Source: Burkholderiaceae bacterium 16
GTDB taxonomy: Bacteria; Pseudomonadota; Gammaproteobacteria; Burkholderiales; Burkholderiaceae
Assembly (NCBI GenBank): GCA_000955785.1
Contig: JYOD01000008.1
Location: 124,001 to 188,000, forward strand
DNA: 64,000 nucleotides
Direction of reading: 5' to 3'
The translations under genes were made by a program, and so were the position numbers. Below the pieces are notes generated by a model. That model was not told the DNA's origin. It worked only from the letters and a program-made list of their open reading frames with translations, and ran no database searches. Below are positions 17,830 to 26,996 of this stretch, piece by piece (position 1 is the stretch's first letter; each line of letters opens with the position of its first letter).

Positions 17830-18984
17830 CTTGCGCCGCCTAAATGTCAGTAGACGGACCCGCTGGTCTGTCTAGGGTTCCCGAGCAGGACAGTGTTCTA
17901 TACGTGGGTCAACATTCGATGCAAAAACCAGCGTTACCTGGGTCAGATTTCGCATCGATCAGGTCCAGAATCCCGACCGTTTTGTTTTCCTAGGCGCGAC
18001 AGTAGTAGCCTCGGCCGTGGGCGATGGTTTTGTTGATCAAGGGGGCATCGGACAAGTCAACTGTGCTATGGGGCGTAGCGCATGGCAACTCAAGAAGCTC
18101 GCCTGAATTAAGGTGAGGGGCCATGGAGCGCTGGCAACCTTGTCAAATTGAATTCTACAGATTATTCTGTCAGCACTTATCGCCGCTTTAGCGGCATTGA
18201 CATCGACATTGGCGCTGCGCGCCACGACAGGATGCGGTTCATGGGCTTGGGCGCTTTGGCACCGTAAGCGAGCGCTTCCCTTAGCCACCGTCTATCCATT
18301 TTTTGGGCCATCCGGGCGGGCTGTCTAAGTCCGTCCAGTTCTCATCCCCTGCCTGCAATGATCCCCGTAGCGTCGCTGCGGGTATCCCTCCCGTTTTCCT
18401 GTCTTCTACTTTCCTCCGCAACTTTCCTGAATCGTAGCCGAAGGGTTTTACATGCCCTTGTACTCACGTCCACTCTTGCCTTTTCATTGTGGCCGTATTC
18501 GGAAGCGTTGATAAGGGGTTTCATGCCCTTTTCCCTAGTGATGCTCTCAGGACAGCCTGAGCATGGCCGGACTGTATCCGGTGAGTTCGTCTGCACTCTC
18601 AAAGCAGGCATCCAACGGACGGAACCCAACCGTTGCCAGTTGGGGAAGGTGATGAAGGTGGACGTAGGGTCGGCCTGTACCTAGTGCGATGGTCAGTTCG
18701 TGAAGCTGGACATCGATGACGATGGTACGAAGAAGGTCCGGCTGGCCCGGGCGCGATGTGGCTGGAGCAATGCGGTTACTTGCCGCCTCAGCCCCGGACA
18801 TCGATGCTGTTGTAGCGCTCCACCTCAAGTAGTCCCGGCATGTTGTCGCCAGAACGTCTGTGTGTGCCTGACGGGACGCACCGGCCCGCTGGTGGTGCCG
18901 TAGCTGTTCCCTGTATCCCGTACCGCGTACCCGAGGGTTCCGGTGCCAGGGCTGGTTTAGCCAGCCGCCGTTAACACTGACCAA
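17830..18984. other. island DNA without a supported gene
   Basis: ORFs on both strands (for example 18037-18288, 18358-18684 and 18547-18984) have no recognisable domain, no good ribosome binding site and overlap one another, so none is called. Composition is less GC-rich than the flanking chromosome, fitting foreign origin. Two short inverted repeats with the same core occur at 18441-18459 and 18513-18530. Confidence 0.5.
18441..18530. repeat. pair of similar short inverted repeats
   Basis: Both elements have AAGGG at one side and CCCTT at the other, with a shared TTnCATG-like centre: 18441-18459 and 18513-18530, 72 bp apart. They lie about 0.45 kb upstream of the recombinase gene and could be protein-binding sites or small hairpins; no function is known. 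Confidence 0.4.
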
Positions 18985-19884
18985 GTGAGGAACCTAGTGA
19001 AGCTGGATATCTTTGTGGACCTGATGCGCATGGTTGACCGCAATCGGGATGGCTCGTATGCGACCCAGGCGGCCCGCAGGGAAGTGCTCGCGCAGGTGGC
19101 TCATGACCTCAAGGACATGGGCTTCCGAATGCTTCCTGCTACCGGGTTGAAGCCAAAGCATGTCGCCGCGCTGGTCAATCGTTGGCAGGCCTCCGGCATT
19201 GCTGTGGGCACCATGAAAAACCGTATGTCACATGTGCGGTGGTGGGCAGAGAAGGTCGGCAAGCAGAATTGCGTCCCGCGCACCAATGGTGAGCTGGGCA
19301 TTGGCCGGCGCCGGTATGTGACCAACGTTTCGAAGGCACTGGTGCTGGCTTCGGGTGATATCGGGCAAATTACTGACGAGCGTCTGCGCTGTTCCGTCGA
19401 GCTGCAGCAGGCCTTTGGGTTGCGCCGCGAGGAGTGCCTCAAATTTCAGCCGAGGTATGCGCTGGCAGGCCTGACGCCGGATCTAGTATGTGAGATTCAG
19501 CTCAAGCCGACTTGGTGTAAGGGCGGCCGGGCACGTGCTGTGCCTGTCACGAGTGAGCATCAGCGGGCTGTGCTTGCGCGTGCAGTTGCGCTCTGTGGAA
19601 GCGGCTCCATGATCCCGAAGAATCTCAAGTACGTCGACCAGCTCCACCGCTATACCTGGGCTGTCGAGAAGGCTGGCATGTCGAAGTTACATGGTCTTCG
19701 GCATGAGTATGCTCAGCAGCGTTACCACCAGCTTACTGGCTGGCTTGCTCCTGCCGCAGGGGGCCCCGTGTCAGCACAGCTCACGTCGCAGCAGCGGGCC
19801 GTGGATCGTGTAGCACGGCTCCAGGTGTCAGCCGAGTTGGGCCACAATCGCGAGGAGATTACAGCCGTTTATCTAGGCCGCTAA
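18985..19884 (+). CDS. tyrosine recombinase / integrase domain-containing protein
   Basis: A 299-aa protein with an N-terminal SAM-like DNA-binding region (KPKHVAALVNRWQASG, then MKNRMSHVRWWAEK) and a C-terminal catalytic domain. The catalytic set is visible: Arg in GLRREECLKF, HGLRH for the His-x-x-Arg box, the second His in ELGHNREEI, and the nucleophilic Tyr in AVYLGR at the extreme C-terminus. It resembles the integrase group common on Burkholderiales islands. GTG 18985 is the first start; GTG 18997 is possible. Located between the two att copies, it is the likely enzyme that inserted the element at tRNA-Gly. Confidence 0.85.
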   Translation: MRNLVKLDIFVDLMRMVDRNRDGSYATQAARREVLAQVAHDLKDMGFRMLPATGLKPKHVAALVNRWQASGIAVGTMKNRMSHVRWWAEKVGKQNCVPRTNGELGIGRRRYVTNVSKALVLASGDIGQITDERLRCSVELQQAFGLRREECLKFQPRYALAGLTPDLVCEIQLKPTWCKGGRARAVPVTSEHQRAVLARAVALCGSGSMIPKNLKYVDQLHRYTWAVEKAGMSKLHGLRHEYAQQRYHQLTGWLAPAAGGPVSAQLTSQQRAVDRVARLQVSAELGHNREEITAVYLGR

Positions 19885-19918
19885 CGTGTTGTCGCGACCT
19901 TGCACGATGCTCTACTAG

Positions 19919-20293
19919 ATGGGCCGCGCTGCTGCCAGATTTGTTGGGAAGCAGCGTTGCGTCACGCCTGTGGTACAACCTGTGTTTTCTGCGAAAGAGA
20001 GCGACGCCTTATCCGATCTGTTGGAACATCAATTCATTGCCTTGCTTGAGCGCGGCGCAGTGGGATTCGTCGAACTGGTTCCGGCGCCGGACGGTTGGTA
20101 CGTGCGCATCAATGGCAGCCAGTGGTTGCGCTCGTCTCGCCAGTGCCCGCACCGATTTGTCCGGCTGGAAAAGACCTTGATGTACCTGCGCGAGCTGGGC
20201 TGCGCGCGGGTGATGGTGGATCTGAGCGCCTGGCCAGACGCGCCATGGTCCCGATTTCCGTCGTGCGTGTCTCCTTGTGGGATGGATCATTGA
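19919..20293 (+). CDS. hypothetical island protein
   Basis: A 124-aa ORF 34 bases after the integrase stop, on the same strand. The central stretch (GWYVRINGSQWLRS, then RFVRLEKTLMYLRELG) reads as a folded beta-hairpin plus helix and resembles small plasmid- or island-borne proteins that I cannot name with certainty. The last 20 residues look non-conserved. No catalytic motif is visible. Real but unassigned is the best description. Confidence 0.5.
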   Translation: MGRAAARFVGKQRCVTPVVQPVFSAKESDALSDLLEHQFIALLERGAVGFVELVPAPDGWYVRINGSQWLRSSRQCPHRFVRLEKTLMYLRELGCARVMVDLSAWPDAPWSRFPSCVSPCGMDH

Positions 20294-20464
20294 GGCGAGG
20301 GGGGCAGTGAAGCGTGCGAAGGTAGGCCATTCGCTTTCTGTGGCTCAAAATGGCGTCGAAACTGGCATCGCGGCAAGACACGCAGATTTGGTGGGGAAAA
20401 TGGACAGCCGCGATAACTCGCGTTTGAAACCCGCATGAACAGTGGGTTTGGTCAGACCGTTGCG

Positions 20465-20489
20465 GCTTGGGAAGCTAAGGTAATGGCCA
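20465..20489. repeat. island attachment site, right copy (att core)
   Basis: Exact copy of 16702-16726. Downstream of it the sequence continues as a diverged copy of the tRNA-Gly 5' part (to about 20504) and of its promoter: TAAAAT at 20520-20515 and TTACGC at 20544-20539 on the minus strand, spacer 18. The tRNA 3' half is absent here. This marks the right boundary of a roughly 3.76-kb insertion. Confidence 0.8.
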
Positions 20490-20632
20490 CTATACGACGC
20501 TCGCAGGAAGCGCGATTTTACGCGGGATGTCCCGGCGAGCGTAAGGTGGTCGGGTGCCGGAGCCAATGAAAAGTGCATTATTTCCCGCACCGGCACGCAG
20601 GCGAGCCAGCCTGCACGGCAGGGGCGCCTGCG

Positions 20633-21568
20633 CTATCGGTCCAGCCGCAGCTGGCAAATCGCCGCTTCGTCCTGGCCCGGCGCGAGCCAGCGCAACCCCA
20701 TGCCATGGTGGATCGCGTTTGGCAGGCCGAGCCAGGGCTCCACGCAGTAATAGTCGGCGTCGACGTGCTCGGACCATGTGGTGACGGCGAACCATGGAAC
20801 GCTGCCAGGCGGGTCCAGGTCGATCACCAGCTTGCGGCCCTGAGGGGCAGCGGCGTTGGGCGGCATCGCCAACGTACAGGCGCGCGGCGCGGCAAGCCGC
20901 GGCTGCAGGACGTGGAAGGTGTCTTGCAGGCGCAGGTCATCAAGCCGATACGCTGCGGCGCCTGCGCCGCTGGATGCCGGCGAGCCATCCGCGCGCTGAT
21001 GCATCAGGATCGCGGCCGGCATGGCCAGCCCGGACGCCCCGCGCCCCTGGTGGGCGAGCGCGAAATAGAAATGATGGCCGGCGTAATAGGGCAGCGGCTG
21101 CGCACCGGCATTGCGCGTGCGCAGCATGGCTTCGAGCCCGTCCTCCAGCAGACGGTAAGTGACCTCGAAACTGAAATCGAACGGGTAGGAAGCGCGCGTC
21201 GCATCCGAGGCTTGCAGCTCCATGGCAATGCTGCGTCCCGGCTCGTGCCGCGTGACCGCGAAGGGCAGGTCACGCGCAAAACCGTGGTTCGGCATGGCGC
21301 GCACGGTGCCGCTGGCGTCTTTCCAGGCGCCCTGCGCACCGTCGGCGAAGTGCCTTGCGATGAAGGGGAATAGCAAGGGATTGCCACCGCGAACGCGGGC
21401 GGGTTGGGACCAGTCGGCGTTGTCCGGCCAGTAGAAGATGTCCTCGCCGCGATGTACCCAGCGCACCAGGCGGCCGCCGAACTGCGGGGCGAGCAGAAGG
21501 AAACTATCTTCGTTTCCGACCCGGATCAATGCCTGGCCCTGGAAGCGGGTATGGGAAAGGGGCTGCAT
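20633..21568 (-). CDS. aldose 1-epimerase family protein
   Basis: A 311-aa galactose-mutarotase-like beta-sandwich protein. Family features include FGGRLVRWVHRGEDIFYW near the N-terminus, GGNPLLFPFIAR, MPNHGFARDLPF with the first conserved His, YYAGHHFYFAL with the second His, and VEPWLGLPNAIHH near the end. Such enzymes interconvert alpha and beta anomers of hexoses or hexose-6-phosphates. It resembles the YeaD/GalM-like group rather than classical GalM, so the substrate is not certain. It is the first chromosomal gene beyond the right island boundary. Confidence 0.88.
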   Translation of the reverse strand: MQPLSHTRFQGQALIRVGNEDSFLLLAPQFGGRLVRWVHRGEDIFYWPDNADWSQPARVRGGNPLLFPFIARHFADGAQGAWKDASGTVRAMPNHGFARDLPFAVTRHEPGRSIAMELQASDATRASYPFDFSFEVTYRLLEDGLEAMLRTRNAGAQPLPYYAGHHFYFALAHQGRGASGLAMPAAILMHQRADGSPASSGAGAAAYRLDDLRLQDTFHVLQPRLAAPRACTLAMPPNAAAPQGRKLVIDLDPPGSVPWFAVTTWSEHVDADYYCVEPWLGLPNAIHHGMGLRWLAPGQDEAAICQLRLDR

Positions 21569-21842
21569 GCGGAGGTTCCGGGGAGTGCATATCGCTGCAT
21601 CATAGCCGCCATTGCGTTGCCCGCGTGGGCATGCTGTCGGCGGGGCGTCCGGGATGCATAATCATATGGCACCGGTCCGGTGCCGGGCTGGTGCGCCGCG
21701 CCTCCGGCAAGGGCATGCGCGGCATGCCTGGTCCCCGACGCATGGCACATGCAGCGGACGGTGCTCCACATTCAACCGGGCCACTGCTGGCGTGAATGTT
21801 GCGTCGCAGCGCAGTGCTTTTCCACAGCGAAAGGAGCTTGTC

Positions 21843-22328
21843 ATGGCCGAGTCCCTCAACAAGTCCAGCGCGCCCGCCGGCGATCCCGCCGCGGACTCCA
21901 CTCAGACGAAGTTTTCCCACGTGCGCCCGCAAGACACCGCTTTCGTCGACCAGGGTTTGCGCGATTTCTTCCTCTATCGCGATCTCGGCATTGCCGAGGC
22001 CACCGGCGGCAAGCTGCTGGTGCAACTGGTCAAGGCCAACCAGCCGCCCGAGCAGGGCACAGGCTGGCACCGCCACGAGGCGCAGTTCCACGTGGTGCTG
22101 ATGCTCAAGGGCTGGGCGCGCTTCATGTACGAGGACAAGGAGACGCTGGTGGCGACCGGCGACTGCGTCCACCAGCGCCCCGGCATCACCCACTACCTGT
22201 TCGATTACTCGCCGGACATGGAGTACCTGGAGATCGTGGGGCCGGCCGACTTCGGTACGGTCGAGGTGGAAGGCCCATGCGCGGTGCCCGCGGTGACACC
22301 GTGGCCGAATGACCGCGACGCCGCCTAG
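21843..22328 (+). CDS. cupin domain protein
   Basis: The start at 21843 is set by AAGGAG at 21831-21836; longer in-frame ORFs upstream are non-coding in appearance. The 161-aa product has a single cupin barrel: motif 1 is GWHRHEAQFHVVLMLKGWARF (key residues H, H and E) and motif 2 includes GDCVHQRPGITHYLFDYSPD. Two His and a Glu in motif 1 and a His in motif 2 could bind a metal. Function is unknown; small cupins of this type may be dioxygenases, isomerases or ligand sensors. It is divergent from the epimerase and convergent with the PHB depolymerase. Confidence 0.85.
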   Translation: MAESLNKSSAPAGDPAADSTQTKFSHVRPQDTAFVDQGLRDFFLYRDLGIAEATGGKLLVQLVKANQPPEQGTGWHRHEAQFHVVLMLKGWARFMYEDKETLVATGDCVHQRPGITHYLFDYSPDMEYLEIVGPADFGTVEVEGPCAVPAVTPWPNDRDAA

Positions 22329-22382
22329 CCGGGCTGCCCTGGAAGCGCCGGGCGCGCTCACGGGCTCGCGCGTTTCATGCGC

Positions 22383-23597
22383 TCATGCGCTCATGTGTAC
22401 GGCGTTGCGCACCAGCGGATAGACCTGCGTTTCCCAGCGCTTGCCGTTGAATACGCCGTAGTGGCCAACTCCGGTTTGCACATGGTGCATGCGCATATAG
22501 GGACGCAGGCTGCCGCACAGTTCCTGCGCGGCCATGGTCTGCCCGATGGCGCAGATATCGTCGCGCTCGCCTTCCACTGTGAGTAGCGCCGTGCGGTGGA
22601 TCGCGTTCGGGTCCACGCGGCGCCCGCCTACTTCAAGCAGGCCCTGCGCCAGCAAGAAGCGCTGGAACACCATGCTCACGGTTTCGAGATAGAACTCCGC
22701 GCTCAGGTCCATGGTGGCGAAGTATTCCTCGTAGAACACCTGGATTGCATCGGCGCGGGCGTGATCGCCATGGGCGCGAAGGTCGTAAAGATCGCGAAAC
22801 GCCTGCTGGTGGCGCTCATGGTTCATGCTCATGAAGGCGATCAGCTGCATGAAGCCGGGATAGACACGGCGCATCGCGCCGGCGAAACGCAGCGGCACGT
22901 AGCCGGTGAGCGAATTCTCGAACCATTCGATCGACTGGCTGGTGGCGAGCTCGTTGACCTTGGTCGGATTGATGCGCGCGTCGATGGGGCCGGCCATCAG
23001 GATCAGGCTGGGCGGCTGGGCCGGGTCATTGTCTTCCGCCATCAGGGCCACCGCGGCGAGCGCTGCCACGGTAGGTTGGCAAACCGCCATCAAGTGCGTG
23101 CCGCTGCCGAGGGCGTGCAGGAAATCGATCAGGTGATAGACGAACTCGTCAAAGCCGAAGCGCCCGTGCAGCAACGAGACGTCGCGCGGGTTGTGCCAGT
23201 CAGTGATGTAGACATCGTGGTCGCGCAACATGGTTTGCACGGTGCCCCGCAGCAGCGTGGCAAAGTGGCCCGACATCGGCGCCACCAGCAACACACGCGG
23301 CTGGCCGGAGACGCCATGCTTGCGAAAGCGTAGCAGCGAGCAAAAAGGCGTGTTCGCGACCACTTCCTCGGTCACCTGTAACGGCATGCCGTTTACGGTG
23401 ATGCTATCGATGCCAAAGGGCGGGCGATGATGCGTCAGCCGGCTCAGCGCAAGCACTTCGCAGGCGGCGCGCGTGGCGCGCATCTGCTCGCAACCTGAGA
23501 GCCGCGAGTTCACTGCCAGCGCCGACGCCACCAGGTCGGCGACGCTGCACGCAGGGTGCATGAGGTCCGCATAGCTCTGGTACACCTGGTACAGCAT
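22383..23597 (-). CDS. phaZ: intracellular poly(3-hydroxybutyrate) depolymerase
   Basis: PhaZ (404 aa) mobilises stored PHB granules to 3-hydroxybutyrate units in the cytoplasm. It is an alpha/beta hydrolase that uses a cysteine nucleophile: C173 in AVCQPTVA, an Asp around 346 in EGERDDI, and H379 in GVGHYGVFNGKRW. This matches the Cys-Asp-His triad described for the Ralstonia eutropha PhaZ1 family, shifted by about ten residues. Length is normal. The acetoacetyl-CoA synthetase nearby can activate a downstream product of PHB breakdown, which makes metabolic sense of the neighbourhood. Confidence 0.95.
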   Translation of the reverse strand: MLYQVYQSYADLMHPACSVADLVASALAVNSRLSGCEQMRATRAACEVLALSRLTHHRPPFGIDSITVNGMPLQVTEEVVANTPFCSLLRFRKHGVSGQPRVLLVAPMSGHFATLLRGTVQTMLRDHDVYITDWHNPRDVSLLHGRFGFDEFVYHLIDFLHALGSGTHLMAVCQPTVAALAAVALMAEDNDPAQPPSLILMAGPIDARINPTKVNELATSQSIEWFENSLTGYVPLRFAGAMRRVYPGFMQLIAFMSMNHERHQQAFRDLYDLRAHGDHARADAIQVFYEEYFATMDLSAEFYLETVSMVFQRFLLAQGLLEVGGRRVDPNAIHRTALLTVEGERDDICAIGQTMAAQELCGSLRPYMRMHHVQTGVGHYGVFNGKRWETQVYPLVRNAVHMSA

Positions 23598-24085
23598 GGC
23601 TCACCCCTTTTCATGCATTGACCTCATCAGCCGCAATATGCGTGCCACGACGACATGGCTGGCATGAGGCTTGCGGGCTTGCCCGTATGGCGTAACGGGG
23701 TGACCTGTTCTGGTTCGTATGCGGCGCAAGCGCCGCGCATGGGCGACGCTTGCTGGCCTTTGCCAATATCGCCGCCTCATGTCGGTGCTGCGTGTTGCAC
23801 CTTGCCAGTGCCACGCCGGCTGGAGCGCGGCCGGGCATGAAAAGGCGCTTGCGATGTACGTGTTCCTCATGTGGGTCAACTACGTCAGGGGCCCGGCGAA
23901 TTGCGCAGACGCAATACAAATGTCATCGCCATGATGTAGTACAAATTCATAGTAGAGGCAGCGAGCGCAAAGCACATAGCACATAGCACGACACTGCACC
24001 GAGAGATACGGGCGCACCGTTCACTGGCACACACAACGGCATTCGCCCGCCATGCAATGGCTTTTCCAGGTGGCAAGGAGGAGGG
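23598..24085. other. intergenic region between divergent phaZ and GST genes
   Basis: No supported gene is found. Short overlapping ORFs on both strands lack domains. The right half is AT-richer (about 23890-23960) and probably holds the promoters of both genes. A small direct repeat of CACATAG occurs near 23975-23990. Confidence 0.5.
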
Positions 24086-24742
24086 ATGGCAAGGACGACA
24101 CTGACCATCAGCAGCAAAACGTATTCTTCATGGTCCCTGCGGGGCTGGCTGCTGGCCCGGTTTGCGGGACTGGAGTTCGAAGAGGTGCTGGTACCGCCCG
24201 ACGATGCCGCGGCGCGCGCGGAAATCCTGCTGCTGTCGCCCTCCATCCTCGTCCCGCGGTTGCTGCATCAGGGCGTGACAGTGTGGGATACACTGGCCAT
24301 TGCCGAGTATCTCAACGAAGTCAGTCCCAAGGCCGGCCTGCTCCCCGAGGAGCGCTCGGCGCGCGCGCATTGCCGCGCCATCTGCGGAGAAATGCACTCA
24401 GGCTTCGCGGCCATGCGCTCGGCGCTGCCGATGAACCTGAAGGGGCACTTTCCCGGCTTCAAGGTGTGGTCGCGCGCGCAAGCCGACATCGACCGCATTA
24501 CACAGATCTGGACCGAGTGCCTGACCCAATATGGCGGCCCCTACCTGTTCGGCGAGAAACGCACGATGGCCGATGCGATGTATGCGCCGGTGGTGACGCG
24601 CTTTGTGACCTATGGCGTGATGCTGGATCCCGCGCCGGTGGAGTACTGCAAGCAGATCCTGGCGATGCCGGAGTTGCAGGAATGGATCGCGGAAGCCAAG
24701 AAGGAGCCCGATGAAATCAGCGAGTTGGAAGTGGAGTTCTGA
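24086..24742 (+). CDS. glutathione S-transferase family protein
   Basis: A 218-aa protein with an N-terminal thioredoxin-like GST domain (TISSKTYSSWSLRGWLLAR with the catalytic-type Ser near residue 14, then SPSILVPRLLHQG and WDTLAIAEYLNE) and an all-helical C-terminal domain. The SxSxR arrangement resembles zeta/maleylacetoacetate-isomerase-like GSTs. AAGGAGGAGGG directly before ATG 24086 is a strong ribosome binding site. Physiological substrate is unknown. Ends at a terminator shared with the convergent acetoacetyl-CoA synthetase. Confidence 0.9.
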   Translation: MARTTLTISSKTYSSWSLRGWLLARFAGLEFEEVLVPPDDAAARAEILLLSPSILVPRLLHQGVTVWDTLAIAEYLNEVSPKAGLLPEERSARAHCRAICGEMHSGFAAMRSALPMNLKGHFPGFKVWSRAQADIDRITQIWTECLTQYGGPYLFGEKRTMADAMYAPVVTRFVTYGVMLDPAPVEYCKQILAMPELQEWIAEAKKEPDEISELEVEF

Positions 24743-24792
24743 TTCGCCGGTGCAGGGGATAAAAAGGGGAAAAAAGGGAACGGGCAATGAAG

Positions 24793-24821
24793 AAGAGGGT
24801 GCGCGGCGGCGCACCCTCTTT
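24793..24821. terminator. bidirectional intrinsic terminator
   Basis: A 12-bp perfect stem (24793-24804 with 24809-24820, 4-nt loop) followed by a short T-rich tract lies between the converging GST and acetoacetyl-CoA synthetase genes. Confidence 0.8.
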
Positions 24822-24824
24822 GCT

Positions 24825-26849
24825 TTACACCGGCGCGGATTCGCTCGCACGCGCCGCGAGAAAATGCCCGGCGTAGGCAAAGTACCAGTCCAGCGTCTCC
24901 GGGTTGGCCATGGCATCGCGATTGGCGATTTTGTCCGGGGCGTGGCCCAGCAGCAGCTTCTTGACCGGCACTTCCATCTTCTTGCCCGACAGCGTGCGCG
25001 GCACGCCTGGCACCTGCAGGATTTCGTTCGGCACATGGCGTGAAGACAGCGCGCTGCGGATGCGCGCGCGCATGATGTCACGCAGCGCATCGTCGAGCAC
25101 CGCGCCTTCGCGCAGCACCACGAACAGCGGCATGTAGGAGTCGCGGCCCAGGTACTCGAGATCCACCACCATGCTGTCGAGCACTTCTGGCAGATCTTCC
25201 ACCACCCGGTACAACTCGCTGGTGCCCATGCGGATGCCGTGGCGGTTGATGGTCGCGTCCGAGCGGCCGTAGATGATGGCGCCGCCATGCGCGGTGATCT
25301 TGATCCAGTCACCGTGGCGCCAGACGCCGGGATAGGTGTCGAAGTAACTGTCGCGATAGCGCTTTCCGTCGGCATCGCCCCACAGGAACAGCGGCATTGA
25401 CGGCATCGGCGCCGTGCAGACCAGTTCGCCCACCTCTTCGGTCAGCGCGTGGCCGGCTTCGTCGAAGGCTTCCACTTTTGCGCCCAGGCAGCGGCACTGC
25501 ATCTCGCCTGAGTAGACGGGCAGGATCGGGCAGCCCGCCACGAAGGAGCCGGCGAAGTCGGTGCCGCCGCTCATGGGCGCCAGCCAGATGTCGGTGCGCA
25601 CGTGGCGGTAGATCCAGTCGTAGGCCTCTGCAGGTAGTGGCGAACCGGTGGAGCCAAGCGCGCGCAGCCGGGACAGGTCGGCCAGGCGGGCCGGCTCGAT
25701 GCCTGCCTTCATGCAACTGGTGAAGAACGCCGCGCCGGCGCCAAAGGCGGTGACGCCGGCGGCATCCACGAAGCGCCACAACACCCCGGCGTCGGGCCAG
25801 GCGGGGTTGCCGTCGTAAAGCGCGATGGTGGTACCCAGCAACAGCCCCGCTACCTGGGCATTCCACATGATCCAGCCGCTGCTGCTGTACCAGTGGAAAA
25901 CGTCGTCCGGCCCGAGGTTGTTGTGAAAGGCCATGAGCTTGAGTTGCTCGATGACGATGCCGCCGTGGCCGTGCACGATGGGCTTGGGCATGCCCGTGGT
26001 GCCGGAGGAGTAGACGATCCACAGCGGGTGGTCGAATGGTACCGGCTCAATCGCCAGCGGCACGCGATGGGCCAGCACGTCTTGCCACGCGTGGCGGCGC
26101 AGGCCGGGCGGAAGCGGGATCGTGCCTTCGCCGGGATTTCCCGCCTGCACCAGCACCAGGTCCGTGAGCGAGGGCAGGGCGGTGGCCAAGTCGGCCAGTA
26201 CCGGTGCGCGGTCGTAAGCCTTGCCGCCGTAGCGGTAGCCGTCCACGGCGATCAGCACCTTGGGCTCGATCTGGCGGAAGCGGTCGATCACTGCCACCTG
26301 CCCCATGTCGGGCGCGCAGCCCGACCAGATAGCGCCCAGGCTGGCGGTGGCCAGGAAGGCGACGACGGTGGCGGGGATGTTCGGCAGGTAGCCTGCCACG
26401 CGATCGCCGCGGGTGATGCCCATTTCGCGCAGGGCGTGCGCCAGCGAGGCTACCTGTTGTTCGAGTGCGTCCCAGCCAAGGTCCGTGACTTCAACGGATT
26501 CGCCGGCGTAGCGGATGGCGGCGCGCTGGCGCGCCGCGCCGCTGCCGGCATGGCGGAATACCTGCTGCACATAGTTCAGGCTGGCGCCTTCGAACCACCG
26601 CGCGCCGGGCATGCCGGCATCGCCGAGCACGCGCGAGGGCGGGGTGTCGAAGCGCAGGTCGAAGTAGGCGCGGATGGCGTCCCAGAAACCTTCCAGGTCG
26701 GTCACAGACCACTGCCATAGCGTGGCGTAGTCCGCGAAGGCGAGGCCTCGCTCGCTTTCCAGCCAGCGCATGAAGTGCGCAATGCTGCTGTCGTCGCGGA
26801 ACGCCGGCGACGGCGTCCACATCAGTTTCCCTTCTTCAAGGCTGGTCAT
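24825..26849 (-). CDS. acetoacetyl-CoA synthetase
   Basis: A 674-aa ANL-superfamily ligase activating acetoacetate to its CoA thioester through an adenylate. The N-terminal ACAS_N segment (FDTPPSRVLGDAGMPGARWF) and length point to acetoacetate-CoA ligase rather than acetyl-CoA synthetase. The ATP loop is YSSGTTGMPKPIVHG near residue 275. The hinge and acylation elements include GRSDATINRHGIRMG. The catalytic Lys lies in RTLSGKKMEVPVKK. It probably salvages acetoacetate released from PHB-derived 3-hydroxybutyrate, linking it to the nearby depolymerase. Transcribed alone on the minus strand, with ATG 26849 preceding the first conserved segment. Confidence 0.93.
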   Translation of the reverse strand: MTSLEEGKLMWTPSPAFRDDSSIAHFMRWLESERGLAFADYATLWQWSVTDLEGFWDAIRAYFDLRFDTPPSRVLGDAGMPGARWFEGASLNYVQQVFRHAGSGAARQRAAIRYAGESVEVTDLGWDALEQQVASLAHALREMGITRGDRVAGYLPNIPATVVAFLATASLGAIWSGCAPDMGQVAVIDRFRQIEPKVLIAVDGYRYGGKAYDRAPVLADLATALPSLTDLVLVQAGNPGEGTIPLPPGLRRHAWQDVLAHRVPLAIEPVPFDHPLWIVYSSGTTGMPKPIVHGHGGIVIEQLKLMAFHNNLGPDDVFHWYSSSGWIMWNAQVAGLLLGTTIALYDGNPAWPDAGVLWRFVDAAGVTAFGAGAAFFTSCMKAGIEPARLADLSRLRALGSTGSPLPAEAYDWIYRHVRTDIWLAPMSGGTDFAGSFVAGCPILPVYSGEMQCRCLGAKVEAFDEAGHALTEEVGELVCTAPMPSMPLFLWGDADGKRYRDSYFDTYPGVWRHGDWIKITAHGGAIIYGRSDATINRHGIRMGTSELYRVVEDLPEVLDSMVVDLEYLGRDSYMPLFVVLREGAVLDDALRDIMRARIRSALSSRHVPNEILQVPGVPRTLSGKKMEVPVKKLLLGHAPDKIANRDAMANPETLDWYFAYAGHFLAARASESAPV

Positions 26850-26996
26850 GTCTCCTCCTCGGATCCGTCTGCGCGGACGTGCGGATGGGTTGCGATGCGG
26901 TGTAATGCGGTGCGATGCCTCGCGATACAGTTTGGGGTCGGGAGCGGCTTCGCTCGCCGCCGACCCGGAAAACGTGATCTTACATGCAGTCCGCCA

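Noticed and set aside
18547..18984. 145-codon minus-strand ORF in the island
   Set aside because: No domain, no ribosome binding site, and it abuts the integrase start in a region where several overlapping ORFs look equally random.
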